A DNA stretch of 64,000 nt from Candidatus Saccharibacteria bacterium UBA5148 (GTDB lineage Bacteria; Patescibacteriota; Saccharimonadia; Saccharimonadales; UBA4665), in the NCBI GenBank assembly GCA_002413835.1, contig DHXU01000007.1:78421-142420 (forward strand). The letters run 5' to 3'. This document shows, piece by piece, positions 52,730-60,161 of this stretch. The notes beneath the pieces were generated by a model, which saw only the letters and a program-made list of their open reading frames with translations, was not told the origin of the DNA and ran no database searches. The translations under genes and the position numbers were made by a program. Numbering within the stretch: position 1 is the stretch's first letter; each line of letters opens with the position of its first letter.

Positions 52730-53945
52730 GGTGTTCCTCCTGTGCTTTATGGTGGCCGAGAATTTCAATAACTTGCCTGGTTATGGTTTGGGCTTCATCT
52801 GTCGGTATGACATGGACGCCGACTCGGCTGCCGGCTGCCGATACAAGATCTGCCCCCCGTGCGTTGTTTGCCTCGTCCAGCTTAATCCCCAAAAACTCTA
52901 GGCCTTTGCATACCCGCGTACGAATCGGGGCGCTGCGCTCGCCAATTCCACCCGAAAATACCAGTGAATCAAGTCCGCCTAACGTTGTTGATAGCGCACC
53001 GATAGATTTTCTGACCTGATATACGAAAAGATTTATAGCTTCGGCAGCCCGCACATCGGTTGCTTCGTGCTGGAGCAGTGTATACATATCGGCAGACGAT
53101 TCGGAAATCCCGAGCAGGCCCGACTCAAAGTTCACCATGTGGTTATACTCCTCTACGCTCATGCCAGTTTGTTGGTGCAAGTAGCCAATGATGCCTGGGT
53201 CAAGATCGCCCGATCGAGAGCTCATGACGATTCCAGACGCTGGGGTAAAGCCCATTGTGGTATCGACTGGCTGGCTTTCACGAGTGGCCGCAAGGCTGGC
53301 GCCGCTTCCCAGATGAGCAAAAATGATCCGTCCGTTAGCGGCAGTCTCGCCGGCGTGGTCCCCAAATGCGGATAATAGATAGGCGTATGACAAGCCATGG
53401 AACCCGTAGCGGCGTAAGCCGAATGACTCGTATTTTCTCGGTAGCGGCAGCTGCTGCGCGACACGTGGCATGTCATGAAAAAAGGCCGTATCAAAGCAGG
53501 CGACATGGGGCACGTCTGGAAATTGCTGCCGGAGGGCACGTAGGAGTTGTAGTGCAGCTGGAGCATGTTCCGGGTCGAAATTTATAAATGAGCTCAGTTC
53601 TTGCTCGAGCTCATCTGTTACGAGCTCTGGCTTATTATAAGTTGGCCCGCCGTGAACGAAACGATGTCCGATAGCCGCGATGTTCTCTGTAGGTATCGTG
53701 TCGGCAAGCCATCGAAGCAGAAACTCTATGGCGGTAGTCTGGTCGGCGATAGCCAGTGTACGTGTTTGTGCTGGCTCGGGTAGTTGACGAACGGTCAGTA
53801 CTGCCTCTGCCTGACCGATTCCGGCGATCGATGCCTCGAGTAGACGCACAAAGCCCGCATCCATGTCGTTTACCGAGAACAAATCGAGCCTGATACTCGA
53901 CGAACCGGCATTGATGGTGAGAATGTTTTGTTTTTTTGTGCCCAC
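52713..53945 (-). CDS. ackA: Acetate kinase
   Basis: A 410-residue kinase that turns acetyl phosphate and ADP into acetate and ATP. Motifs present: [55 protein letters not shown] and [14 protein letters not shown]. The start is GTG 53945, with TATTAT 6 bases upstream and little Shine-Dalgarno, so the operon mRNA is probably leaderless. It works with the phosphoketolase directly downstream. Confidence 0.96.
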   Translation of the reverse strand: MGTKKQNILTINAGSSSIRLDLFSVNDMDAGFVRLLEASIAGIGQAEAVLTVRQLPEPAQTRTLAIADQTTAIEFLLRWLADTIPTENIAAIGHRFVHGGPTYNKPELVTDELEQELSSFINFDPEHAPAALQLLRALRQQFPDVPHVACFDTAFFHDMPRVAQQLPLPRKYESFGLRRYGFHGLSYAYLLSAFGDHAGETAANGRIIFAHLGSGASLAATRESQPVDTTMGFTPASGIVMSSRSGDLDPGIIGYLHQQTGMSVEEYNHMVNFESGLLGISESSADMYTLLQHEATDVRAAEAINLFVYQVRKSIGALSTTLGGLDSLVFSGGIGERSAPIRTRVCKGLEFLGIKLDEANNARGADLVSAAGSRVGVHVIPTDEAQTITRQVIEILGHHKAQEEHHDGTV

Positions 53946-54005
53946 AGCCTAATAATAGCAGAGTTACGCGCGGAAATTCCAACATAAAGCGCTATAATCA
54001 AAGCT

Positions 54006-54581
54006 ATGAAACTACCCTCTACACAAAAACTAAGCTACGGTATTCTGACAGTCGGTTCAGCAGTAGGCTTCGTGGCATCCTTTCTACAGATGCTCGAAAA
54101 GATCACACTCCTCAAAAATACCGACGCGGTCTTAAGCTGTAATCTAAACTCTGTTTTCAGCTGCTCCAATATACTTAACGCCCCCCAAAGCTCGGTTTTC
54201 GGATTTCCCAACTCGCTGCTTTGTATCAGCTTTTTCGCGGTCATGTTGTCGGCCGGTTTGATAGGTTGGACCGGGGGGCTCATTACCAGTAAGTTGCGCC
54301 TTGTATACCAGGCGATGACACTATTTTTTGTTGGTTTTGGCTTTTGGTATTTCTGGCAGAGCATTTTCAACGTCGGTAGTCTATGTATTTACTGCATCTT
54401 TTGTTACGGGGGCGTGCTCGCCATTAGTGGCGCTTGGTTCCGGCTGAACTACCAAGATTTACCAGTCGGCAAAGGCGCGCAAAAGCAATTGGATCGCGCC
54501 GTGGCTAGCGGGGCCGATATATTCGTCTGGTGCTTGATTGCGTTAGTGATTGCCCTCGAGGCAATTATAAAATTTGTCTAA
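54006..54581 (+). CDS. VKOR-family disulfide-generating membrane protein
   Basis: A 191-residue protein with four or five helices. C45 and C53 (VLSCNLNSVFSC) are the loop Cys pair, and C127-x2-C130 (LCIYC) the active-site CxxC near the quinone. Bacterial VKORs oxidise DsbA-like thioredoxins for secreted protein folding, here probably linked to the quinone pool used by CyoABCD. No fused thioredoxin is present. TATAAT (53993-53998) lies 7 bases before ATG. Divergent from ackA. Confidence 0.92.
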   Translation: MKLPSTQKLSYGILTVGSAVGFVASFLQMLEKITLLKNTDAVLSCNLNSVFSCSNILNAPQSSVFGFPNSLLCISFFAVMLSAGLIGWTGGLITSKLRLVYQAMTLFFVGFGFWYFWQSIFNVGSLCIYCIFCYGGVLAISGAWFRLNYQDLPVGKGAQKQLDRAVASGADIFVWCLIALVIALEAIIKFV

Positions 54582-54613
54582 AGTTATTTTCGGACAAAAA
54601 GTACAGAGAAATT

Positions 54614-55348
54614 TTATTCTTGTCTACGTATCGTGGCAGACCCTAGAATCAAAGCTACAATAGCAAAACTTACAACTATAATTAAATCTCTTGTCAGTGT
54701 CGTTGTCCAAGTTGTATGGATAGTTACTTGTTTCATTGCGTCAACACTATAGGTGAGTGGCATACTATCCGAAAACCATTGTAAAGGTTTAGCCATTTCT
54801 GCACGGGCAACAAATAATCCACAGACTAGTAACTGAGGGAAAATAAATGCTGGCAAGAACTGTACGGCCTGGAACTCACTTCTTGCAAAAGCACTTGTCA
54901 ATAAACCTATTGCTGTCCCCAAGAAAGCAGCTAGTACAGCTACAATCATAGTTGGTAGCGTACCGCCAAGTACTGTAACGTGTAGTAAGCCAAGCATAAC
55001 TCCACCTGAAATTAGTGCCTGCACGAAGCCTAACAAACAAAAAGCTATGGCATAGCCAAAAACAAAGTCTGACTTTGATATAGGCATTGTCATTAATCTA
55101 TCAAGAGTCCCACTAGACCTTTCTCGCAAGGTCACTATAGATGTAATTAAAAACATAATAATCATTGGGAAAATACCGAGTAGCATAGGTGCAATACTAT
55201 GAAAAACGCGTTGCTCACCTTGAAAAACATATTTAAGAATAATTAAAAGAGCAGGCGGTACTATAAATATCAATGCGATAGTCCGACGGTCATGGCGCAG
55301 CTGGCTTAGTACCCGCTTAGAAGTAGCCAGAGTTTTTCTGATACTCAT
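54614..55348 (-). CDS. ABC-2 type exporter permease
   Basis: A 244-residue membrane protein with six helices, beginning with a cytosolic amphipathic region. MFLITSIVTLRERSSGTLDR, followed by the MTMPISKSDF segment, is the conserved ABC-2 loop. Its ATG overlaps the ATPase stop. The gene is visibly AT-rich relative to the core. It probably exports a drug, lipid or peptide with the ATPase. Confidence 0.93.
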   Translation of the reverse strand: MSIRKTLATSKRVLSQLRHDRRTIALIFIVPPALLIILKYVFQGEQRVFHSIAPMLLGIFPMIIMFLITSIVTLRERSSGTLDRLMTMPISKSDFVFGYAIAFCLLGFVQALISGGVMLGLLHVTVLGGTLPTMIVAVLAAFLGTAIGLLTSAFARSEFQAVQFLPAFIFPQLLVCGLFVARAEMAKPLQWFSDSMPLTYSVDAMKQVTIHTTWTTTLTRDLIIVVSFAIVALILGSATIRRQE

Positions 55349-56070
55349 TCTTTATCTCCAACCAATTTCAAAAAACTTTCTTCTACTGTTTTAGTACCAG
55401 TAAGTTGGAGCAACTCTTTTGGTGAGCTATGTGCAATAAGCTTACCTCCTCGAATAAGAACTAAATCATCACATCTTCCTGCCTCGTCCATAGAATGACT
55501 AGAAATAATCAAAGTTGTCCCTTGGTTGGCGAATGTAGTAAATAAATTCCAAAGATTTTCTCGTAATACAGGGTCTAGCCCGACTGTAGGCTCGTCTAGA
55601 ACCATAAGCTTTGGTGAGCCAATTAGAGCAACCGCAAGAGACACCCTTTGTTTTTGCCCACTTGATAGATTACTTACTAAACTGTCCGCCTTGTTGGTCA
55701 TATCTACCAACCTCAGTACTCCTGTTAATATATCTCCTGACATTCTTCTAGGTTGACCAGCCATCGTTATAAAATACTTGAGGTTTTCTCTTACAGTTAG
55801 GTCAGGATATACAGATAATTCTTGAGTCATATAGCTGACCTGTTCCCGTAATGACTGAGAGCCGGCTGGCTCATCAAAGACACTAATCTCACCCGAAGCA
55901 ATACGTAAACTTCCTACGATCCCACGTAGTAAGGTAGTTTTTCCTGCGCCAGACGGCCCAATAAAACCGATTTTTTTACCAATTGGTAGATCAAGGCTAA
56001 TATTATTGAGCGCCTTAAAATGGCCTCCGAGGATAACTGATACATTTTTGATTTTAACAGCTGTTTCCAC
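55345..56070 (-). CDS. ABC transporter ATP-binding protein
   Basis: A 241-residue ATPase. Walker A is GPSGAGKTT (38-46), signature LSSGQKQRVSL, Walker B LMVLDEPTVGLDP and switch His in IISSHSMDEAG. Start GTG 56070 has TATGAT 6 bases upstream and no spaced Shine-Dalgarno, again a leaderless layout. It forms a two-gene exporter with the permease. Confidence 0.95.
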   Translation of the reverse strand: METAVKIKNVSVILGGHFKALNNISLDLPIGKKIGFIGPSGAGKTTLLRGIVGSLRIASGEISVFDEPAGSQSLREQVSYMTQELSVYPDLTVRENLKYFITMAGQPRRMSGDILTGVLRLVDMTNKADSLVSNLSSGQKQRVSLAVALIGSPKLMVLDEPTVGLDPVLRENLWNLFTTFANQGTTLIISSHSMDEAGRCDDLVLIRGGKLIAHSSPKELLQLTGTKTVEESFLKLVGDKE

Positions 56071-56244
56071 CTCATCATCATATCAGAGACCATCAAGTGC
56101 TAGTTTTTTTAAACGGATAAGTGCAAGTCTTGGCCGAGTATTTTATACCAGGTTAGAACTATTCTACTCAATACGTCCACTTCGTCCGAAAGCTTTTAAG
56201 CTGCACAGACTTGCCGCATAGAAAGCCATATGTCCATATAATAT

Positions 56245-58044
56245 TTATGGTTTATGGCTAGTGCCACTACCATTTGCAGTCGGTGCAGTCGGTCGATTAG
56301 CTGATCCATTCTGTGCTTGTGGGGTATTATTGCTCTGGGTTTGACCACCCTGCACATCTACTGATGTAGCTGACAGCTGGTTGTCCTGCCAGAGTGCCTT
56401 AGCACTAATTTTATCTCCCGCCGTTAGGTCAATAACTTTAGTAGAGTGGCCATTACTAGTCATCACGGTATTACCTGTAACATACATGTTTATCAGATTG
56501 GTACTGGCGAGTTTCAGGTTTTGACTAATACTTTGTACCTTGACCGCAATGATACCGTTTGTCACATCAACACTATCAATTGTACCTTCGAGCGCAACGC
56601 TGAATTGCAGGCTTGGCTGTCCGTGTATATCCTGCGCATTGCTAGAAGGAGCGGTATTTGACGTTTCAGGCGCAGGAGTAGTTGTAGGAGAGCTTGCCAG
56701 TAACTGCATGAGCTTTCCGGCATTGATGCGCCCGTAACCAAAGTACTGGTTCCAACCGCTAGCATTGTATGGGTAAGAGCCTATCTTATCGGCGCTCTGC
56801 TCTAGGTCACTCAGAAGGGTGGAGCCGGATGCAGAGTTATGTGAAAGCGCTAGGCCAAGTAGCCCGGCAACTTCAGGGGCGGCCATGGAAGTGCCTGACA
56901 TAGTAGCGTAGCCGCCATTATTGTAGGTAGATATAATACCGACTCCCGGCGCGCTGACGATAATATTACTGCCATAGCTGCTAAAGCTAGCGAGATCGTC
57001 ACTGCTGGTAGTAGCCGACACCGCAATAACACCTGGATAGTCGGCTGGATAGACCGCAGCATTATTGCCGTTGTTGCCAGCAGCCGCCACCACAATGACG
57101 CCTCTTTGCTCAGCGTAACTGACGGCTGATTGCAGGGTTTGCGAGGCCGAAGAGCCTCCGAGGCTCAGGTTAATGATCTTTGCGCCATGATCCGCCGCGT
57201 AAGTAATACCGCTGGCGACATCGCCGTACGTACCACTGCCATTGGCATCAAGTACCTTAATCGGCATGAGGCCACCTTTATAACCAATGCTGGCTACGCC
57301 GTTCGTATTGTTGGTAACGCCGGCGATAATCCCTGCAACATGCGTACCATGGCCATTATCGTCGGTTGTATCATTGGAGCTACTAACAAAATTATAACCG
57401 CCGCTCACTTCACCGCTTAAGTCGCTGTGGCCTGCATCAATACCTGTATCCACGATCGCGATCGGTCCATAACCGCCTTGGCTGACATCCCAGGCAGTCG
57501 GCGCGCTAATTTTGGCCAGGTTCCACTGCTTGGCATACAGCGTGTCATTTGGAGTCATAAATCGCTGAGCGACAAAATTGGGTTCCGCATATTCAACCTG
57601 GGCGTGAGAACGATACTGCTTCAAGCTTGATCCTACCTGTGCTCCTGCTGGCAGGACTACTTCTTGGACGCCTATCCCAGAAATAGATTGCCGAACCGTC
57701 GCGCTATTTTGGCGATGAATTGCGGCGATGTCAGCCGGCGAGGCTGTTGACTTAAACTTCACCAGAATACTTGAGCTACTGGCGATGCCGTTAGCGGTGT
57801 ACAGCTTAGTACCATCCTGCTGAGCCAAGGGAGCCGTACTTGATACGGGGCTAAACAAGCTATCTAGTGGACCGGCATGGTGCGTCAGTCGTAATCCAGC
57901 CAGTACCAAGACTAATAACAAGCATACGGCTAAAGTTCGCTTACTTATTAGATGCCCTAAAATATTCTTGCTGGAAGGTGTTACGGGCTTTTTCTTACTT
58001 CTTTTAGCAGCGCTGGAGCGCGGTTTGGTACTAGTTTTTGACAT
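56245..58044 (-). CDS. Secreted S8 (subtilisin-like) serine protease
   Basis: A 599-residue protein. A basic N-terminus and one membrane helix (about 32-50) lead to an I9-like prodomain (VEYAEPNFVAQR). The peptidase has the full triad: D199 in IVDTGID, H235 in NGHGTHVAG and S386 in GTSMAAPEVAG. After about residue 450 comes a beta-domain like DUF5666 (ALEGTIDSVDVTNGIIAVKV) and a Gln/Asn/Pro-rich tail. It is probably anchored outside the cell and degrades external or host proteins. Confidence 0.95.
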   Translation of the reverse strand: MSKTSTKPRSSAAKRSKKKPVTPSSKNILGHLISKRTLAVCLLLVLVLAGLRLTHHAGPLDSLFSPVSSTAPLAQQDGTKLYTANGIASSSSILVKFKSTASPADIAAIHRQNSATVRQSISGIGVQEVVLPAGAQVGSSLKQYRSHAQVEYAEPNFVAQRFMTPNDTLYAKQWNLAKISAPTAWDVSQGGYGPIAIVDTGIDAGHSDLSGEVSGGYNFVSSSNDTTDDNGHGTHVAGIIAGVTNNTNGVASIGYKGGLMPIKVLDANGSGTYGDVASGITYAADHGAKIINLSLGGSSASQTLQSAVSYAEQRGVIVVAAAGNNGNNAAVYPADYPGVIAVSATTSSDDLASFSSYGSNIIVSAPGVGIISTYNNGGYATMSGTSMAAPEVAGLLGLALSHNSASGSTLLSDLEQSADKIGSYPYNASGWNQYFGYGRINAGKLMQLLASSPTTTPAPETSNTAPSSNAQDIHGQPSLQFSVALEGTIDSVDVTNGIIAVKVQSISQNLKLASTNLINMYVTGNTVMTSNGHSTKVIDLTAGDKISAKALWQDNQLSATSVDVQGGQTQSNNTPQAQNGSANRPTAPTANGSGTSHKP

Positions 58045-58143
58045 TTTTGATGACCATTTTTATTTTTATTGACGTGTTACCAAGCTTAGCATAAGCTTAA
58101 AGTGTAATCAATTGTATAGTACTTAAAATCAAAGGAATATTAT

Positions 58144-58780
58144 GTGAAAACAGGTTCATAAATTCGGACTTCTAAGCACCCTTATGGCTTTTGCTCTCAT
58201 GAGCGGATCTACAGTACTGGCTTTACCTCCGGAGGCTACTGCCCACGCCCAAGGAGCCGGCAGCACAACATCAACAAGTGGCGATGGCTCCAGTGCCGCC
58301 GCTTCTCATCAGCCAGCCCAAGCAACGGACGCGAAGGCAAACGGTCAGGCTCACCTGGCTGCTGCCCAGCTCAAAGCTTGCCAGAACCGTGAAAAAGCTA
58401 TCACTAACATAATGAGTCGTGTCTCTGACCGTGGCCAGAAGCAATTGGACTTGTTTACGTCTATCGCAACGAAGACCGAGACGTTCTATACCGATAAAGG
58501 TAAGACGCTCAGCAATTACGATGCCCTCGTATCCGATGTAACAGCTAAGCAAGCCACTGCTCAGACAGCGGTAACTGCCGTAACGACTGACAGTACTACA
58601 TTCAACTGTGATGGTACTGACCCTAAGGGTGTAGCCACAACTTTCAAGGACGCTCTTAAAAGTGAAATCACTGCCCTAAAAGATTACAAGACTTCAGTTA
58701 AGAACTTAATCGTAGGTGTTAAGTCCGTGCAAGGTACAACCACATCAACTGAAAACAAGACTACAGGAGGTAACCAGTAA
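58144..58780 (+). CDS. Secreted helical protein, frameshifted just after the start
   Basis: About 210 residues with a signal peptide (KQVHKFGLLSTLMAFALMSG) and a helical body (LKACQNREKAITNIMSRVSD, VTAKQATAQTAVTAVTTD). The signal n-region is in frame with ATG 58184 but its best start, GTG 58144 (7 bases after AAGGA), is out of frame by one base because of AAAA at 58147-58150; in the correct frame ATG 58142 is followed by TGA. One fewer A restores a perfect protein. If translated from 58184, the basic n-region is lost. It overlaps the pilin gene. Confidence 0.75.
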
Positions 58781-59091
58781 TGCGTGCTCGTACTAACCAA
58801 TCGGGCTTCTCAGTCGTTGAACTGGTAATCGTCTTAGCTGTAGTCGGCGTACTCGGCTTTGTAGGCTACAGCGTCTACAACCGCCAAAATAACAAAACGG
58901 CTGACAGTAGCAGTTCTAGCCAACAAACAGCTAGTTCAGAGTCAGCAAAGGCAAATGACGTTGCTTCTGCGCCTAGCGTCAGCTCAACGAGCGATCTAGA
59001 CAAGGCATCTGCAACGCTTGACCAGACGGACCCGAGCGGCAGTAACAATACTGACGCTAGCCAATTGGATTCACAGTTAGCTAATTTCTAA
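58780..59091 (+). CDS. Type IV pilin-like protein
   Basis: A 103-residue protein with a class III prepilin N-terminus: NQSG then [20 protein letters not shown], with Glu at +5 after the cleavage site. The helix is followed by GYSVYNRQNN and a Ser/Thr/Asp-rich tail with no Cys. It may be a minor pilin or a pilin-like anchor. It overlaps the previous stop (TAATG). A terminator follows. Confidence 0.85.
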   Translation: MRARTNQSGFSVVELVIVLAVVGVLGFVGYSVYNRQNNKTADSSSSSQQTASSESAKANDVASAPSVSSTSDLDKASATLDQTDPSGSNNTDASQLDSQLANF

Positions 59092-59110
59092 ACTAAGGAT
59101 AAACACCGAT

Positions 59111-59140
59111 AATAAAGACGTCCTCACGGGCGTCTTTATT
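59111..59140 (+). terminator. Intrinsic terminator after the pilin-like gene
   Basis: A 10-bp stem AATAAAGACG/CGTCTTTATT with a 10-base loop that can pair further at CC/GG. Confidence 0.8.
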
Positions 59141-59215
59141 AAGTCAAGACCACATATTTCTTATATGGTTCTAACTTCCCGGTTGGTTGAGTAACTTTAA
59201 CAGATGTAAAAAATT

Positions 59216-59240
59216 TGGCTGAGCATCAGGGATTCGAACC
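59216..59240 (-). other. tRNA 3'-end fragment, possible attachment-site remnant
   Basis: On the minus strand 59240 to 59216 reads as the T-loop GGTTCGAATCCC, an acceptor half (ATGCTCA), discriminator G and CCA. No matching TGAGCAT 5' acceptor strand, anticodon arm with U33 or full T-stem exists upstream, so this is not a whole tRNA. A 25-bp block starting in the T-loop is the usual att core of tRNA-integrating elements. The neighbouring sequence holds two ATAGT/ACTAT hairpins. Confidence 0.45.
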
Positions 59241-59343
59241 TTCCATAGTATATTACCATCCGATTTTCAGATGACTATAGTACACACTATCGCAATCCGA
59301 CCACAATATCAGTCTTATTACAGCGTTTACCGGCTAGAAGATT

Positions 59344-59745
59344 TTACGTCGTAATCGGCAAACTTAGACTTAGAACTAGTGCCTGAAGCTCTGAAACATT
59401 AAATGGCTTGCCAAGAAAATGATATGCACCGATACCTTTATTCTCAGCTTTAAAAATATTGTTGAGTGTATTATCTGCCGTAAGCATAATTACTTCGGTT
59501 TTAGCTAAGAGTTTGTTTTTATGCGCTATATCCATGAACTCGAATCCAGTTTTATTAGGCATGTGAAAGTCGAGAATAACGATGTCGGGATGTGTGTCTA
59601 TCATTTGTTGGATACCTGAAGCTACATCTGCGCTTTCTGTGACATCAACATTCAAGTAATCTTGCTCTTCAACGGCAAGACGAACCGCATCCCTGATGTT
59701 GGCGTCGTCGTCAATTATTAGAATCTTTATTGTTGGCTTAGTCAT
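59344..59745 (-). CDS. Single-domain response regulator
   Basis: A receiver of 133 residues with acid cluster DDD (12-14), phospho-acceptor D59 in IVILDFHMPNKTG, Thr in MLTADN and Lys in FLGKPFN. No output domain. It lies 41 bases downstream of another receiver gene and the CheB/CheR kinase gene, so the three make an operon. Confidence 0.92.
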   Translation of the reverse strand: MTKPTIKILIIDDDANIRDAVRLAVEEQDYLNVDVTESADVASGIQQMIDTHPDIVILDFHMPNKTGFEFMDIAHKNKLLAKTEVIMLTADNTLNNIFKAENKGIGAYHFLGKPFNVSELQALVLSLSLPITT

Positions 59746-59786
59746 AAACTTCTTAATACCCCGATAATCGCAGTATAGCAGACTAG

Positions 59787-60158
59787 CTAGTGCTTATTGA
59801 CATATTTTGCGACAATTGCCAACAAGTGTTCCATCTGAAAAGGCTTGGAAATACAGTCATCAGCTCCTGAGTCTTTGGCAATTTGTGCAATATCTTTAGT
59901 GGCCGAGATCATAATGATGGGGATGTGTTTGGTTGCGGCAGCGCCTTTTAGGAGTTTACAAACATCTCTACCGTCTATGCCAGACATCCAAATATCCAGA
60001 AGCAAAAGGTCTGGCAGAGGTTGTTTCATGTCTTGGACTGTTGCTCCATTCACTGTCGTTTCAACCTCGTAGCCTTCCTCTTCAAGCATAATCCTAAGAG
60101 CATCCAGGATAGCGGGGTTATCATCGGCAACTAATATTTTTTTCTTTGCATCAGCCAT
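59787..60158 (-). CDS. Single-domain response regulator
   Basis: A receiver of 123 residues. Acid pair D12-D13, phospho-acceptor D55 in LLLLDIWMSGIDG, Ser/Thr switch in IMISATKD and Lys in CISKPFQ are intact. It follows the kinase stop by 3 bases and is probably its direct partner. Confidence 0.93.
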   Translation of the reverse strand: MADAKKKILVADDNPAILDALRIMLEEEGYEVETTVNGATVQDMKQPLPDLLLLDIWMSGIDGRDVCKLLKGAAATKHIPIIMISATKDIAQIAKDSGADDCISKPFQMEHLLAIVAKYVNKH

Positions 60159-60161
60159 ATT

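Noticed and set aside
58142..58150. ATG-TGA at the start of the secreted protein as evidence for UGA read as glycine
   Set aside because: TGA ends several genes exactly where expected (nusB at 5018, the cyoB/cyoC ATGA overlap, the PAP2/DUF2127 overlap), so UGA is a stop here.
59216..59310. A complete tRNA gene on the minus strand
   Set aside because: No 5' acceptor strand pairs with ATGCTCA, the T-stem has mismatches, and the best anticodon-like loop lacks U33.
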